Part shown: in pieces, positions 55,731 through 64,000 of the stretch
How the letters are laid out: each line of letters opens with the position of its first letter
How positions within the stretch are numbered: the first letter of the stretch is position 1
Assembly (NCBI RefSeq): GCF_902497895.1
Contig: NZ_CABVHQ010000007.1
Span: 90,313-154,312 of the forward strand
Source: Pseudomonas fluorescens
GTDB lineage: Bacteria > Pseudomonadota > Gammaproteobacteria > Pseudomonadales > Pseudomonadaceae
Direction: 5' to 3'
DNA: 64,000 nt
Position numbers and translations under genes: made by a program
Notes under the pieces: generated by a model
The model's input: the letters and a program-made list of their open reading frames with translations, nothing else
Databases searched by the model: none
Told to the model about the DNA's origin: nothing

Positions 55731-57647
55731 CTACCGCGCGATTCCATGCTTGCGCAGCTTTCTATAAAGGGTATTGCGGCTGACTCCCAACTGCTCGGCG
55801 GTATGGGTCATGTGCCAGCGCTGTTGCTCCAGGGCGTTGAGCAGCGCCAAACGTTCGGCGTCGTCCAGCGGCCGCTCGGAAGGCTCGTCGACGGCCATCA
55901 GCAGCGGAGCCGGCCGGCTTTGGCGGATCATCACCGGCAAATCCTCGAAGCCGATCCGCTCGTCCTCGCACAGCGCAGCCAAAGTCCGCAGCACGTTGCG
56001 CAATTGCCGCACATTGCCCGGCCAGGCGAAGTCCAGCAGCGCCTGACGCGCGGGCCCATCGAGCAGGACGATTTGTTCGCCGGCCTCTTCGGCCAGCAAG
56101 AAGTCCAGCAACTGCGACTTGTCGCTGCGCTCGCGCAACGCCGGCAAGGCGATTTCCAGGCCGTTGAGCCGGTAATACAAGTCCTCGCGAAAACTGCCGT
56201 CCTGCACCCGATCGAGCAAGTTACGGTGGGTCGCGCTGATGATTCGCACGTTGACCGCCTGGGGCTCGCCGCCGATGGGCACCACCAGCCGATCCTCCAG
56301 TACCCTTAATAGACGGGTCTGCAAGGCCAGCGGCATGTCGCCGATTTCATCGAGAAACAAGGTGCCGCCATCGGCCTGTTGCAACTTGCCGCGCATGCCT
56401 TCTTTACGTGCGCCGGTAAAACTGCCGCCGCGATAGCCGAACAGTTCACTCTCGATCAGGCTTTCCGGGATCGCCGCGCAATTGAGTGCGACAAAGGCTT
56501 TATTCGCTCGCTGACTGGCCTGGTGCACGGCCTTGGCGAAGGCTTCTTTGCCGGAGCCGGTTTCGCCATTGATCAGCAGCGGCACATCACGTTCGAACAC
56601 CCGCAGAGCCTTTCGGAAGTCGTTTTGCAGCGCCGCATCGCCCAGGCAGATGCCGGACAGCCGCGCACGCTCAGTCACCTGCGGAGTTGGAATAAACGGC
56701 ACCGGAACACTTCGCGGCTGCCCCCGCAGCACTGCGAACAAGCCACGCCCGTCGCGGGTGCGCAGTGGCCAACTGGCGCTGGCGTTCACGCTGGCGCGCC
56801 CCAGCAGTTCATCCAGGGAGCAATCGAAAAAAGCTTCCACCGGTTTGCCAAGCAGCCCGCCGCGCACATGCCCCAGCAGATTCAAGGCACTCTGGTTGAC
56901 CGCACTGATCCGCCCTTCGCCGTCAAACGCCAGCAACCCTTCGCTGAACAGCCCCACGGACTCGGCCTGCAAGTGAAAGCGCAGCAACCATTGGTTGTCG
57001 AAGTAACGCAGGAAATAACAGCTCTCGATCATCTTCGCCGAGAGGTTGACCAGTGCCATGGTGTGGAACTGGCTCTGACGCGAGACTTCATGGCGCGCCG
57101 ATGACACGTCGAGCACCGCCAGCAACTCACCATGGGGGTCGAACACCGGACTCGCCGAACAGGTCAGCCCGGTGTGGCGACCGCGAAAATGCTCGTCCTG
57201 ATGAATGGTCAGCGACTGGCGCTCCACCAGGCAGGTGCCAATGCCATTGGTGCCTTCGCAGGCTTCACTCCAGTCCGCACCGAGCCAGAGTCCGGCGCGC
57301 TCGAAAATCTTCCGTTCGGCGGGCGCGGTGACGCAGTTGAGGATCACCCCACGGGAATCGGTCAGCAACACGGCATGGCCGGCACCGGAGAGTTGCTGAT
57401 GCAGGCTGGCCATTTCGTTGCCGGCGATCTGCAGCACTTGCTGCAAACGCTCGCGGCTTTCCAGTACGCGACCATGCTCAAGCACCGTCGGCGCGATGCT
57501 CAGGGCCGGATCGAGATGATAATCCTCAAGGCAGCGCAGCCAGGAACGGGCAATGGACGGATCGCTGCCCGGGCCATGCAACTGGGTTTTGCCCTGAGTC
57601 ACCGTCAACACCTGCCGGGCGTGCCGACTCAGATGATTGTTGTGCAT
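55731..57647 (-). CDS. eatR: Sigma-54-dependent activator EatR (AcoR type)
   Basis: A 638-residue enhancer-binding protein: N-terminal GAF-type sensor (about 70-210), PAS domain (about 215-300), AAA+ domain with GETGSGKEAFAKAV (Walker A) and GGTLFLDEIGDM (Walker B), and C-terminal Fis helix-turn-helix (HTAEQLGVSRNTLYRKLRKHGI). The sigma-54 contact loop reads GSFTGA (residues 408-413) rather than GAFTGA. It is divergent from the aldehyde dehydrogenase-eat-eutBC genes, where P. aeruginosa has EatR, the ethanolamine-responsive activator of the same operon. Ligand and target are inferred from that. Confidence 0.9.
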   Translation of the reverse strand: MHNNHLSRHARQVLTVTQGKTQLHGPGSDPSIARSWLRCLEDYHLDPALSIAPTVLEHGRVLESRERLQQVLQIAGNEMASLHQQLSGAGHAVLLTDSRGVILNCVTAPAERKIFERAGLWLGADWSEACEGTNGIGTCLVERQSLTIHQDEHFRGRHTGLTCSASPVFDPHGELLAVLDVSSARHEVSRQSQFHTMALVNLSAKMIESCYFLRYFDNQWLLRFHLQAESVGLFSEGLLAFDGEGRISAVNQSALNLLGHVRGGLLGKPVEAFFDCSLDELLGRASVNASASWPLRTRDGRGLFAVLRGQPRSVPVPFIPTPQVTERARLSGICLGDAALQNDFRKALRVFERDVPLLINGETGSGKEAFAKAVHQASQRANKAFVALNCAAIPESLIESELFGYRGGSFTGARKEGMRGKLQQADGGTLFLDEIGDMPLALQTRLLRVLEDRLVVPIGGEPQAVNVRIISATHRNLLDRVQDGSFREDLYYRLNGLEIALPALRERSDKSQLLDFLLAEEAGEQIVLLDGPARQALLDFAWPGNVRQLRNVLRTLAALCEDERIGFEDLPVMIRQSRPAPLLMAVDEPSERPLDDAERLALLNALEQQRWHMTHTAEQLGVSRNTLYRKLRKHGIAR

Positions 57648-57754
57648 TTCTTATTGTTCTCCCGGCAGAGCCTGGCTCGCTCCTGTGTAGGACCACTCGG
57701 ACGCCCAGCATCCTCCAGCCTCCGACGCATTGCAATCCCGGCTCGACGCCGAGT

Positions 57755-57787
57755 CACAAGCTGTACCGCTTGTGGCACAAAGTGTCA
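57755..57787. promoter_or_regulatory. Candidate EatR upstream activating sites
   Basis: CACAAGC-N6-GCTTGTG (57755-57774) is a perfect dyad. It overlaps GTGGCACAAAGTGTCAC (57771-57787), itself an imperfect TG(G/T)CAC-type inverted repeat. Another CGTGCCAGAACTGTCACAG follows at 57795. They lie 90-120 bp upstream of the -24/-12 promoter, a normal enhancer distance. Confidence 0.5.
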
Positions 57788-57874
57788 CCCGGGCCGTGCC
57801 AGAACTGTCACAGCGAAGATCAACTCGTCTCGCTGAAAACTCGTAACCCATTGATTTTATTGACCTACAAAGCA

Positions 57875-57891
57875 CTGGCCCGACCTTTGCT
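57875..57891 (+). promoter_or_regulatory. Sigma-54 (-24/-12) promoter
   Basis: CTGGCCCGACCTTTGCT matches the sigma-54 consensus TGGCAC-N5-TTGCW, with GG at 57877-57878 and GC at 57889-57890 exactly 10 nt apart. It lies about 70 bp before the aldehyde dehydrogenase ATG and points into that operon, with a sigma-54 activator gene divergent. Confidence 0.85.
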
Positions 57892-57957
57892 CTAAGCTTA
57901 TACAAGCGCTACAGCGCGTTTCCTCCGAATAAACACAAAAGCCAGGAGATACCCACC

Positions 57958-59478
57958 ATGCGTTACGCTCACCCCGGTACTGAAGGCGCAATCGTTTCGT
58001 TCAAGAGCAAATACGGTAACTACATCGGCGGCGAATTCGTCGCGCCTGTCAAAGGTCAGTACTTCACCAATACCTCGCCGGTAAACGGCCAACCTATTGC
58101 AGAGTTCCCGCGCTCCACCGCCGAAGATATCGACAAAGCGCTGGACGCCGCCCACGCTGCCGCGGATGCCTGGGGCGCGACCTCGGTGCAGGCCCGCTCG
58201 CTGGTGCTGCTGAAAATTGCCGACCGCATCGAACAGAACCTGGAAGTTCTCGCGGTCAGCGAGTCCTGGGACAACGGCAAAGCCGTGCGCGAAACCCTGA
58301 ACGCCGACATCCCGCTGGCCGCCGACCACTTCCGCTACTTCGCCGGCTGCATTCGCGCCCAGGAAGGCAGCGCCGCGGAAATCGACGGCAACACCGTGGC
58401 CTATCACATTCATGAACCACTGGGTGTGGTCGGGCAGATCATCCCGTGGAACTTCCCGATCCTGATGGCCGCCTGGAAACTCGCTCCAGCCCTGGCCGCC
58501 GGTAACTGCGTAGTCCTCAAGCCTGCAGAGCAAACCCCGCTAGGCATCACCGTGCTGATGGAACTGATCGGCGACCTGCTACCGCCTGGCGTGCTCAACG
58601 TGGTGCAAGGTTTCGGCCGTGAAGCCGGTGAAGCCCTGGCCACCAGCAAGCGCATCGCCAAGATCGCGTTCACCGGTTCCACCCCGATCGGCTCGCACAT
58701 CATGAAATGCGCGGCTGAAAACATCATCCCGTCGACCGTTGAGCTGGGCGGCAAGTCGCCGAACATCTTCTTCGAAGACATCATGCAAGCCGAACCGACC
58801 TTTATCGAAAAAGCCGCCGAAGGCCTGGTACTGGCGTTCTTCAACCAGGGCGAAGTCTGCACCTGCCCATCACGGGCATTGGTGCAAGAGTCGATCTACG
58901 ACGACTTCATGAAAGTGGTGATGAAGAAAGTCCTGGAAATCAAACGCGGCGACCCGCTGGACACCGACACCATGGTCGGCGCCCAGGCCTCCGAGCAGCA
59001 ATTCGACAAGATCCTGTCCTACCTGGAAATCGCCAAGGGTGAAGGCGCCGAACTGCTGACCGGCGGCAAAGTAGAGAAACTCGAGGGCAACCTGGCGACC
59101 GGGTATTACATCCAGCCGACCCTGCTCAAGGGCACCAACAAAATGCGCGTGTTCCAGGAAGAAATCTTCGGCCCGGTGGTGAGCATCACCACCTTCAAGG
59201 ACGAAGCCGAAGCCCTGGCGATTGCCAACGACACCGAGTTCGGTCTGGGTGCCGGTCTCTGGACCCGTGACATCAACCGCGCCTACCGCATGGGCCGGGC
59301 GATCAAGGCCGGTCGTGTGTGGACCAACTGCTATCACCTGTACCCGGCGCACGCCGCGTTTGGTGGTTACAAGAAGTCCGGCGTCGGTCGTGAAAACCAC
59401 AAAATGATGCTCGATCACTACCAACAGACCAAAAACCTGCTGGTGAGCTACGACATCAATCCACTGGGCTTCTTCTAA
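57958..59478 (+). CDS. exaC: NAD-dependent aldehyde dehydrogenase (ExaC/AcoD type)
   Basis: A 506-residue aldehyde dehydrogenase. The general base is Glu262 in [10 protein letters not shown] and the catalytic Cys is Cys301 in [14 protein letters not shown]-site parts ([34 protein letters not shown]) and the C-terminal [13 protein letters not shown] are intact. Closest to acetaldehyde dehydrogenases AcoD/ExaC. In this setting it would oxidise acetaldehyde from ethanolamine, so no acylating EutE is needed. AGGAG precedes the ATG; a -24/-12 promoter lies upstream. The permease gene follows after a REPIN. The symbol is by similarity; the PAO1 counterpart here has another name. Confidence 0.9.
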   Translation: MRYAHPGTEGAIVSFKSKYGNYIGGEFVAPVKGQYFTNTSPVNGQPIAEFPRSTAEDIDKALDAAHAAADAWGATSVQARSLVLLKIADRIEQNLEVLAVSESWDNGKAVRETLNADIPLAADHFRYFAGCIRAQEGSAAEIDGNTVAYHIHEPLGVVGQIIPWNFPILMAAWKLAPALAAGNCVVLKPAEQTPLGITVLMELIGDLLPPGVLNVVQGFGREAGEALATSKRIAKIAFTGSTPIGSHIMKCAAENIIPSTVELGGKSPNIFFEDIMQAEPTFIEKAAEGLVLAFFNQGEVCTCPSRALVQESIYDDFMKVVMKKVLEIKRGDPLDTDTMVGAQASEQQFDKILSYLEIAKGEGAELLTGGKVEKLEGNLATGYYIQPTLLKGTNKMRVFQEEIFGPVVSITTFKDEAEALAIANDTEFGLGAGLWTRDINRAYRMGRAIKAGRVWTNCYHLYPAHAAFGGYKKSGVGRENHKMMLDHYQQTKNLLVSYDINPLGFF

Positions 59479-59493
59479 GCAAGCCGCCCCCCC

Positions 59494-59583
59494 TGTGGGA
59501 GCGAGCTTGCTCGCGATAGCGGACTGACAGTCAACATCAATGTTGAATGTTCTGCCCTCATCGCGAGCAAGCTCGCTCCCACA
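59494..59583. repeat. Short REPIN (TGTGGGAGCGAGC type)
   Basis: TGTGGGAGCGAGCTTGCTCG at 59494 is mirrored by CGAGCAAGCTCGCTCCCACA ending at 59583, with a small CAACATCAATGTTG hairpin inside. This REP class differs from the GTGGCGAG group elsewhere in the window. It sits within the ethanolamine operon, between the aldehyde dehydrogenase and eat genes. Confidence 0.9.
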
Positions 59584-59657
59584 TTAGATCTTCGCAAACT
59601 CCGCTACACCCATCCGACCACAACGTCGGACAAAACAATAAAAACAGGTGAACTGCT

Positions 59658-61106
59658 ATGCCTAGCGAACCTATCGGCGCCCCGGCGGCCGGCGCTTCCG
59701 TCGACTTCGAAAAAGTCGGCTCCGAATACTTTCAGCAACGCGAATTGAAAAAGGGTGCCGCAGGCTGGGTCCTGCTGGTCGGCCTGGGCGTTGCCTATGT
59801 GATTTCCGGTGACTATGCCGGCTGGAACTTCGGCCTGGCGCAAGGCGGCTGGGGCGGGATGTTTCTCGCCACCCTGCTGATGGCCACCATGTACCTGTGC
59901 ATGTGCTTCTCGCTTGCCGAGTTGTCCTCGATGATTCCCACCGCGGGCGGTGGTTATGGCTTTGCACGCAGCGCCTTCGGCCCCTGGGGCGGCTTCATGA
60001 CCGGCACGGCGATCCTCATCGAGTACGCCATCGCGCCCGCGGCGATTGCGGTGTTCATCGGCGCCTATTGCGAGTCGCTGTTTGGTATCGGCGGCTGGAT
60101 GATCTACCTGGCGTTCTACATCATCTTCATCGGCATCCATATTTTCGGGGTCGGTGAAGCGCTCAAGCTGATGTTCATCATCACCGCCGTGGCAGCCATT
60201 GCCCTCGCGGTGTTCCTGATGGCGATGGTCCCGCACTTCAGCGTCGCCAATCTGCTGGACATTCCGGTCACCAGCGCTAAAGGTGCCAGCAGCTTCCTGC
60301 CGTTCGGTTATGTCGGCGTGTGGGCGGCGATTCCCTACGCGATCTGGTTTTTTCTGGCCGTCGAAGGCGTGCCCCTGGCAGCCGAAGAAACCAAAAACCC
60401 GAAACGCGACCTGCCTCGCGGCTTGATCGGCGCGATGCTGGTGCTGGTGAGCTTTGCCTTGCTGATTCTGGTGATCGGTCCCGGTGGTGCCGGTGCCAAT
60501 GCCCTGATGACGTCCGGCAATCCCTTGGTGGAAGCTCTGGCCAAGGCCTACGGCGGTTCGACCTGGATGGGCCACTTCGTCAATCTGGTGGGCCTCGCGG
60601 GCTTGATCGCCAGTTTCTTTTCGATCATTTACGCCTACTCGCGGCAGATTTTCGCCCTGTCCCGCGCCGGTTACCTGCCGCGCAAGCTGTCCGAGACCAA
60701 CAAAAGCAAAGCGCCGGTATTGGCACTGATCATCCCCGGCATCATCGGTTTCGGCCTGTCGCTGACCGGCCAGGGAGATTTGCTGATTCTGGTGGCCGTG
60801 TTTGGCGCCACCATTTCCTACGTGCTGATGATGGCCGCCCACATCACCCTGCGCATTCGCCGCCCCAAAATGGAGCGCCCATACCGTACACCGGGTGGCA
60901 TCTTCACCTCCGGCGTAGCTCTGGTGCTGGCCTGTGTCGCGGTTGTGGCAGGCTTCCTGGTCGATCCGCGGGTGGTCATTGGTGCGGTGATCATCTATGG
61001 AGTACTAATTGCTTACTTTGCTTTCTACAGTCGGCATCACTTGGTAGCAGGTACGCCGGAAGAAGAATTCGCGGCCATTCAGAACGCTGAAAAAGCCTTG
61101 CACTAA
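59658..61106 (+). CDS. eat: Ethanolamine permease
   Basis: A 482-residue APC-superfamily transporter with about 12 hydrophobic helices. The N-terminal KKGAAGWVLLVGLGVAYVISGDYAGWNFGLAQGGWGGM is characteristic of ethanolamine permeases, and the SLAELSSMIPTAGGGYGFARSAFGPWGG segment is shared with amino-acid permeases. It should take up ethanolamine at the inner membrane. AGGTGA precedes the ATG. The family assignment is strengthened by eutBC downstream. Confidence 0.92.
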   Translation: MPSEPIGAPAAGASVDFEKVGSEYFQQRELKKGAAGWVLLVGLGVAYVISGDYAGWNFGLAQGGWGGMFLATLLMATMYLCMCFSLAELSSMIPTAGGGYGFARSAFGPWGGFMTGTAILIEYAIAPAAIAVFIGAYCESLFGIGGWMIYLAFYIIFIGIHIFGVGEALKLMFIITAVAAIALAVFLMAMVPHFSVANLLDIPVTSAKGASSFLPFGYVGVWAAIPYAIWFFLAVEGVPLAAEETKNPKRDLPRGLIGAMLVLVSFALLILVIGPGGAGANALMTSGNPLVEALAKAYGGSTWMGHFVNLVGLAGLIASFFSIIYAYSRQIFALSRAGYLPRKLSETNKSKAPVLALIIPGIIGFGLSLTGQGDLLILVAVFGATISYVLMMAAHITLRIRRPKMERPYRTPGGIFTSGVALVLACVAVVAGFLVDPRVVIGAVIIYGVLIAYFAFYSRHHLVAGTPEEEFAAIQNAEKALH

Positions 61107-61118
61107 CCGCCGAAAACC

Positions 61119-61143
61119 ACGACGCAGGTATCGCCTGCGTCGT
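61119..61143 (+). other. Intercistronic hairpin, eat-eutB
   Basis: ACGACGCAGG (61119-61128) and CCTGCGTCGT (61134-61143) form a perfect 10-bp stem with TATCG loop, 12 bp after the eat stop. It ends just before the GGAGAA ribosome binding site of eutB. With no T-run, it may stabilise or process the polycistronic mRNA rather than terminate it. Confidence 0.6.
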
Positions 61144-61157
61144 CATGGAGAACCTGT

Positions 61158-62552
61158 ATGGCAAGTTTTTCCCACTCGGTCGGCACCCAGACCTATCGCT
61201 TCGACAGCCTCAAGGAGGTCATGGCCAAGGCCAGTCCGGCCCGCTCCGGAGACTTTCTGGCCGGTGTCGCTGCGCTCAACGATGGCGAACGGGTCGCCGC
61301 GCAGATGGCCCTGGCCAATATCGAGCTCAAGCACTTCCTCGAAGAGATGCTGATCCCCTATGAAGTCGATGAAGTGACCCGGCTGATTATCGACAGCCAC
61401 GACACCGCTGCTTTTTCCGTGGTCAGCCACCTCACCGTCGGCGGTTTTCGCGACTGGCTGCTCAGCGACGCGGCCGATGAGCAAAGTCTGCGCGCGCTGG
61501 CGCCGGGCTTGACCCCGGAAATGGTCGCTGCCGTGTCGAAGATCATGCGCGTGCAGGACCTGGTGCTGGTGGCGCAGAAGATTCGTGTGGTCACCAAATT
61601 CCGCGGCACCATGGGCCTGCGCGGGCGCCTGTCGACCCGCCTGCAACCGAACCACCCGACCGACGAACCGGCCGGGATCGCCGCGAGCATCCTCGACGGC
61701 CTGCTCTACGGCAATGGCGACGCGATGATCGGGATCAATCCGGCCACCGACAGCACCGCCTCGATCTGCGCCATGCTGGAAATGCTCGACGCGATCATCC
61801 AGCGCTACGAAATCCCCACCCAGGCCTGCGTGCTGACCCACATCACCACCTCCATCGAGGCGATCAATCGTGGCACACCGCTGGATCTGGTGTTCCAGTC
61901 GATTGCTGGCACCGAAGCGGCCAACGCCAGTTTCGGGATCAATCTGAATGTCCTGCAGGAAGGTTACGACGCCGGCTTAAGCCTCAATCGCGGGACGCTG
62001 GGGCAGAACCTGATGTATTTCGAGACCGGCCAGGGCAGCGCCCTGTCGGCCAACGCCCACCATGGCATCGATCAGCAAACCTGCGAAACCCGCGCCTACG
62101 CCGTGGCACGGCACTTCAAGCCGTTTCTGGTAAACACGGTGGTCGGCTTTATCGGCCCGGAATACCTCTATAACGGCAAGCAGATTATCCGCGCCGGGCT
62201 GGAAGATCACTTCTGCGGCAAGCTGTTGGGTGTACCCATGGGCTGCGACATTTGCTACACCAACCATGCCGAGGCCGACCAGGACGACATGGACACCCTG
62301 CTGACCCTGCTCAGCGTGGCGGGGATCAACTTCATCATGGGCATTCCCGGCTCCGACGACATCATGCTCAACTACCAGACCACCTCGTTCCACGACGCGC
62401 TCTATGCCCGCCAGACCCTGGGCCTCAAGCCAGCACCGGAATTCGAACAATGGCTGGCGAAAATGGGCATCTTTACTCAAGCGGATGGCAAAGTGCAGTT
62501 CGGCAACAGCCTGCCACCCGCCTTCCGCCAGGCCATGGCGCAACTGGGATGA
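61158..62552 (+). CDS. eutB: Ethanolamine ammonia-lyase heavy (large) chain
   Basis: A 464-residue TIM-barrel subunit of the coenzyme-B12-dependent lyase that converts ethanolamine to acetaldehyde and ammonia. Full length, with characteristic sequences [65 protein letters not shown] and [21 protein letters not shown]. It overlaps eutC by 4 bp (ATGA), fitting equimolar assembly of the EutBC complex. No microcompartment shell or EutA reactivase gene is adjacent. Confidence 0.97.
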   Translation: MASFSHSVGTQTYRFDSLKEVMAKASPARSGDFLAGVAALNDGERVAAQMALANIELKHFLEEMLIPYEVDEVTRLIIDSHDTAAFSVVSHLTVGGFRDWLLSDAADEQSLRALAPGLTPEMVAAVSKIMRVQDLVLVAQKIRVVTKFRGTMGLRGRLSTRLQPNHPTDEPAGIAASILDGLLYGNGDAMIGINPATDSTASICAMLEMLDAIIQRYEIPTQACVLTHITTSIEAINRGTPLDLVFQSIAGTEAANASFGINLNVLQEGYDAGLSLNRGTLGQNLMYFETGQGSALSANAHHGIDQQTCETRAYAVARHFKPFLVNTVVGFIGPEYLYNGKQIIRAGLEDHFCGKLLGVPMGCDICYTNHAEADQDDMDTLLTLLSVAGINFIMGIPGSDDIMLNYQTTSFHDALYARQTLGLKPAPEFEQWLAKMGIFTQADGKVQFGNSLPPAFRQAMAQLG

Positions 62553-63385
62553 GTGATCTATCGATGGATAAGCCTCCTACCGACAACCAGAACCCCTGGC
62601 TGGAACTGCGCCGCCTGACCCCGGCCCGGATCGCTCTCGGCCGCACCGGCACCAGCCTGCCGACTGCTGCGCAGCTGGATTTCCAGTACGCCCACGCGCA
62701 GGCCAGGGATGCGGTGCATCTGCCCTTCGATCATGCGGGCCTGGGCACGCAACTGGCCGAGCGTGGGCGCGACAGCCTGTTGCTGCACAGCGCCGCGACC
62801 GATCGCAACAGCTATCTGCAACGCCCCGACCTCGGCCGACGGCTGAGCGACGAGTCGGCGCAAAAACTGCGCGAGCATGCCCAGGCCAATCCCGGCGGCA
62901 TCGACCTGGCGGTGGTGGTGGCCGATGGCTTGTCAGCGCTGGCTGTACATCGCCATACCCTGCCCTTTCTGGCACGCATGGAAGAACAGACTCAGGCCGA
63001 AGGCTGGTCACTGTCGCCGGTTATCCTGGTGGAACAGGGCCGGGTCGCGGTGGCCGATGAAATCGGCGAACTGCTCGGCGCCAGGATGGTGGTGATCCTG
63101 ATCGGCGAACGCCCCGGCCTCAGCTCGCCGGACAGCCTCGGCCTGTACTTCACCTACGAGCCCAGGGTCGGCCTGACCGACGCCTACCGCAACTGCATCT
63201 CCAATGTGCGGCTGGAAGGGCTGAGTTATGGCATGGCCGCTCATCGTCTGCTGTACTTGATGCATGAAGCCTGCCGCCGGCAGCTGTCAGGGGTCAATTT
63301 GAAAGACGAAACACAGGTTCAGACCCTGGATTCGGACACTGCCGTCCACTCAAACGGCAACTTCCTACTCTCAAAACCGGTGTAA
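62549..63385 (+). CDS. eutC: Ethanolamine ammonia-lyase light (small) chain
   Basis: A 278-residue partner of EutB forming the cobalamin-binding interface. [88 protein letters not shown] and the C-terminal helix are all present. The N-terminus lacks a long microcompartment-targeting extension. The start overlaps the eutB stop; ATG 62564 is an alternative. It is the last gene of the operon. Confidence 0.96.
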   Translation: MSDLSMDKPPTDNQNPWLELRRLTPARIALGRTGTSLPTAAQLDFQYAHAQARDAVHLPFDHAGLGTQLAERGRDSLLLHSAATDRNSYLQRPDLGRRLSDESAQKLREHAQANPGGIDLAVVVADGLSALAVHRHTLPFLARMEEQTQAEGWSLSPVILVEQGRVAVADEIGELLGARMVVILIGERPGLSSPDSLGLYFTYEPRVGLTDAYRNCISNVRLEGLSYGMAAHRLLYLMHEACRRQLSGVNLKDETQVQTLDSDTAVHSNGNFLLSKPV

Positions 63386-63429
63386 TTGGCGGGATCCTGA
63401 TTGCGCTTTTTACAGGCTTTAGGCAGCAT

Positions 63430-63462
63430 CGGATCACGGCTGCTCGAGTAATGATCCGTTTT
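63430..63462 (+). terminator. Terminator after eutC
   Basis: CGGATCA (63430-63436) and TGATCCG (63452-63458) form a 7-bp stem with a 15-nt loop, followed by TTTT. It lies 45 bp after the eutC stop and before the GNAT gene. The loop is large, so strength is uncertain. Confidence 0.55.
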
Positions 63463-63491
63463 GCCGTACCCACTTCAAGTTGAGGCCAATC

Positions 63492-63950
63492 ATGCGGATT
63501 ACTCAAGCGACCCTGGAACACCTGGACTTGCTGACCCCCTTATTCGTCAAATACCGTGAATTCTATGGTGCGCTGGCGTATCCCGATTCCTCCCGCGTCT
63601 TTCTCGAAAAGCGCCTGCGACGCAAGGAATCGGTGATCTACCTGGCCCTGTCCGATGAAGACAACGGCAAGTTGCTGGGCTTTTGCCAGCTGTACCCGAG
63701 TTTTTCCTCCCTGTCGCTGAAACGCGTGTGGATTCTCAACGATATATATGTTGCCGAAGAATCCCGTCGACAGCTGGTGGCCGACAACCTGATCCGCACC
63801 GCAAAAAAAATGGCCAAGGAAACCCATGCCGTGCGCATGCGGGTGTCCACCAGCAGCAACAACGAAGTGGCGCAGAAAACCTACGAATCCATCGGCTTTC
63901 GCGAAGACACCGAATTCAAGAACTACATACTGCCTATCAGCGACGAGTAG
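63492..63950 (+). CDS. GNAT family N-acetyltransferase
   Basis: A 152-residue acetyltransferase: MRITQATLEHLDLLTPLFVKYREFYG, then VIYLALSDEDNGKLLGFCQLYPSFSSLSLKRVWILNDIYVAEESRRQLVADNLIRTAKKMA (the V-x-x-x-x-R/Q acetyl-CoA loop region, here slightly degenerate) and KTYESIGFREDTEFKNYIL at the C-terminus. The substrate is unknown. ATG 63492 follows GAGG; a TTG at 63480 would add four residues. It is separated from eutC by the terminator and is probably independent. Confidence 0.88.
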   Translation: MRITQATLEHLDLLTPLFVKYREFYGALAYPDSSRVFLEKRLRRKESVIYLALSDEDNGKLLGFCQLYPSFSSLSLKRVWILNDIYVAEESRRQLVADNLIRTAKKMAKETHAVRMRVSTSSNNEVAQKTYESIGFREDTEFKNYILPISDE

Positions 63951-63968
63951 TCACCCGGCGACGAGCTG

Positions 63969-64000
63969 TGGTGAGAGGGATTGCCCTGATCATGTAGGAG
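63969..64000. repeat. Possible start of a degenerate REP, cut by the window end
   Basis: GTGGTGAGAGGGATTGCCCT at 63969 resembles the left arm of the REPs at 15618 and 8550 with several changes. The mirrored arm would lie outside the window, so this cannot be confirmed. Confidence 0.35.

Noticed and set aside
59604..60842. Open frame of 412 codons antisense to the ethanolamine permease
   Set aside because: His/Gly/Gln/Ala-rich translation typical of the reverse complement of a membrane-protein gene.

Overview
The window is chromosomal DNA of a Pseudomonas, most likely of the P. fluorescens group. Three things support this: high GC and codon use, gene order matching what I remember of the P. 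aeruginosa PAO1 block running from hrpB through ladS-thiD-thiE-hemL, miaB-phoH-ybeY-corC-lnt, leuS-lptE-holA, lipA-lipB-dacC-rlpA-sltB1-rodA-mrdA-rlmH-rsfS-nadD-proA and mpl to eatR-exaC-eat-eutBC, and two families of intergenic palindromes typical of fluorescent pseudomonads (REPIN-type GTGGCGAG..CTCGCCAC pairs, and AGATCGCAGCC..GGCTGCGATCT pairs). No rRNA, tRNA, prophage, IS transposase or CRISPR array was found.

Layout. 0-2.3 kb: an endonuclease/exonuclease/phosphatase-fold protein, then a lower-GC accessory patch with two unrecognised small genes. 2.3-9.7 kb: hrpB, a 267-bp self-complementary element beside its start codon, a lipoprotein, a CDF metal transporter, a Q/N-rich secreted protein, a probable unannotated minus-strand sRNA (or attenuated leader) ending in a strong terminator, an Lrp-type regulator, a DUF2788 protein and rluE. 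9.7-21.4 kb: amn, an AidB-like dehydrogenase, the hybrid sensor kinase ladS, thiD-thiE-hemL, a Sel1 protein, a DUF1820 protein and miaB. 21.6-33.3 kb: phoH-ybeY-corC-lnt, elyC-like, leuS-lptE-holA, arfA with a terminator-like hairpin inside its reading frame, and an SltB3-type lytic transglycosylase.

33.4-46 kb is one long minus-strand cell-envelope and maintenance block (ldcA; lipA/lipB/DUF493; dacC; rlpA-sltB1-rodA-mrdA-rlmH-rsfS-nadD-proA), tightly spaced and often translationally overlapped: peptidoglycan elongation (PBP2/RodA), trimming (DacC, SltB1, RlpA), ribosome maturation or silencing (RlmH, RsfS), NAD and proline synthesis, and lipoylation. 46-55.6 kb: an alkyladenine glycosylase, a DedA-PAP2 fusion, a LON-N protein, a CidA/LrgB pair, a MaoC hotdog protein, an unusual MORN-repeat/C13-peptidase lipoprotein, an NAD(P)-binding protein, a YceK-type lipoprotein, ubiX and mpl.

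55.7-63.5 kb is a complete ethanolamine catabolic unit without microcompartment genes: the sigma-54 activator EatR, divergent from an aldehyde dehydrogenase, the permease Eat and ammonia-lyase EutBC. A clear -24/-12 promoter and upstream dyads lie in the divergent region. Acetaldehyde released by EutBC would be oxidised by the aldehyde dehydrogenase. The window ends with a GNAT acetyltransferase and the start of another possible REP.

Most of the window is conserved core genome. The observations most worth following are the three-way-junction repeat (4843-5109), the orphan minus-strand terminator/sRNA (7727-7993), the self-limiting arfA hairpin, the MORN-C13 lipoprotein and the small accessory gene pair near 1.5-2.2 kb.
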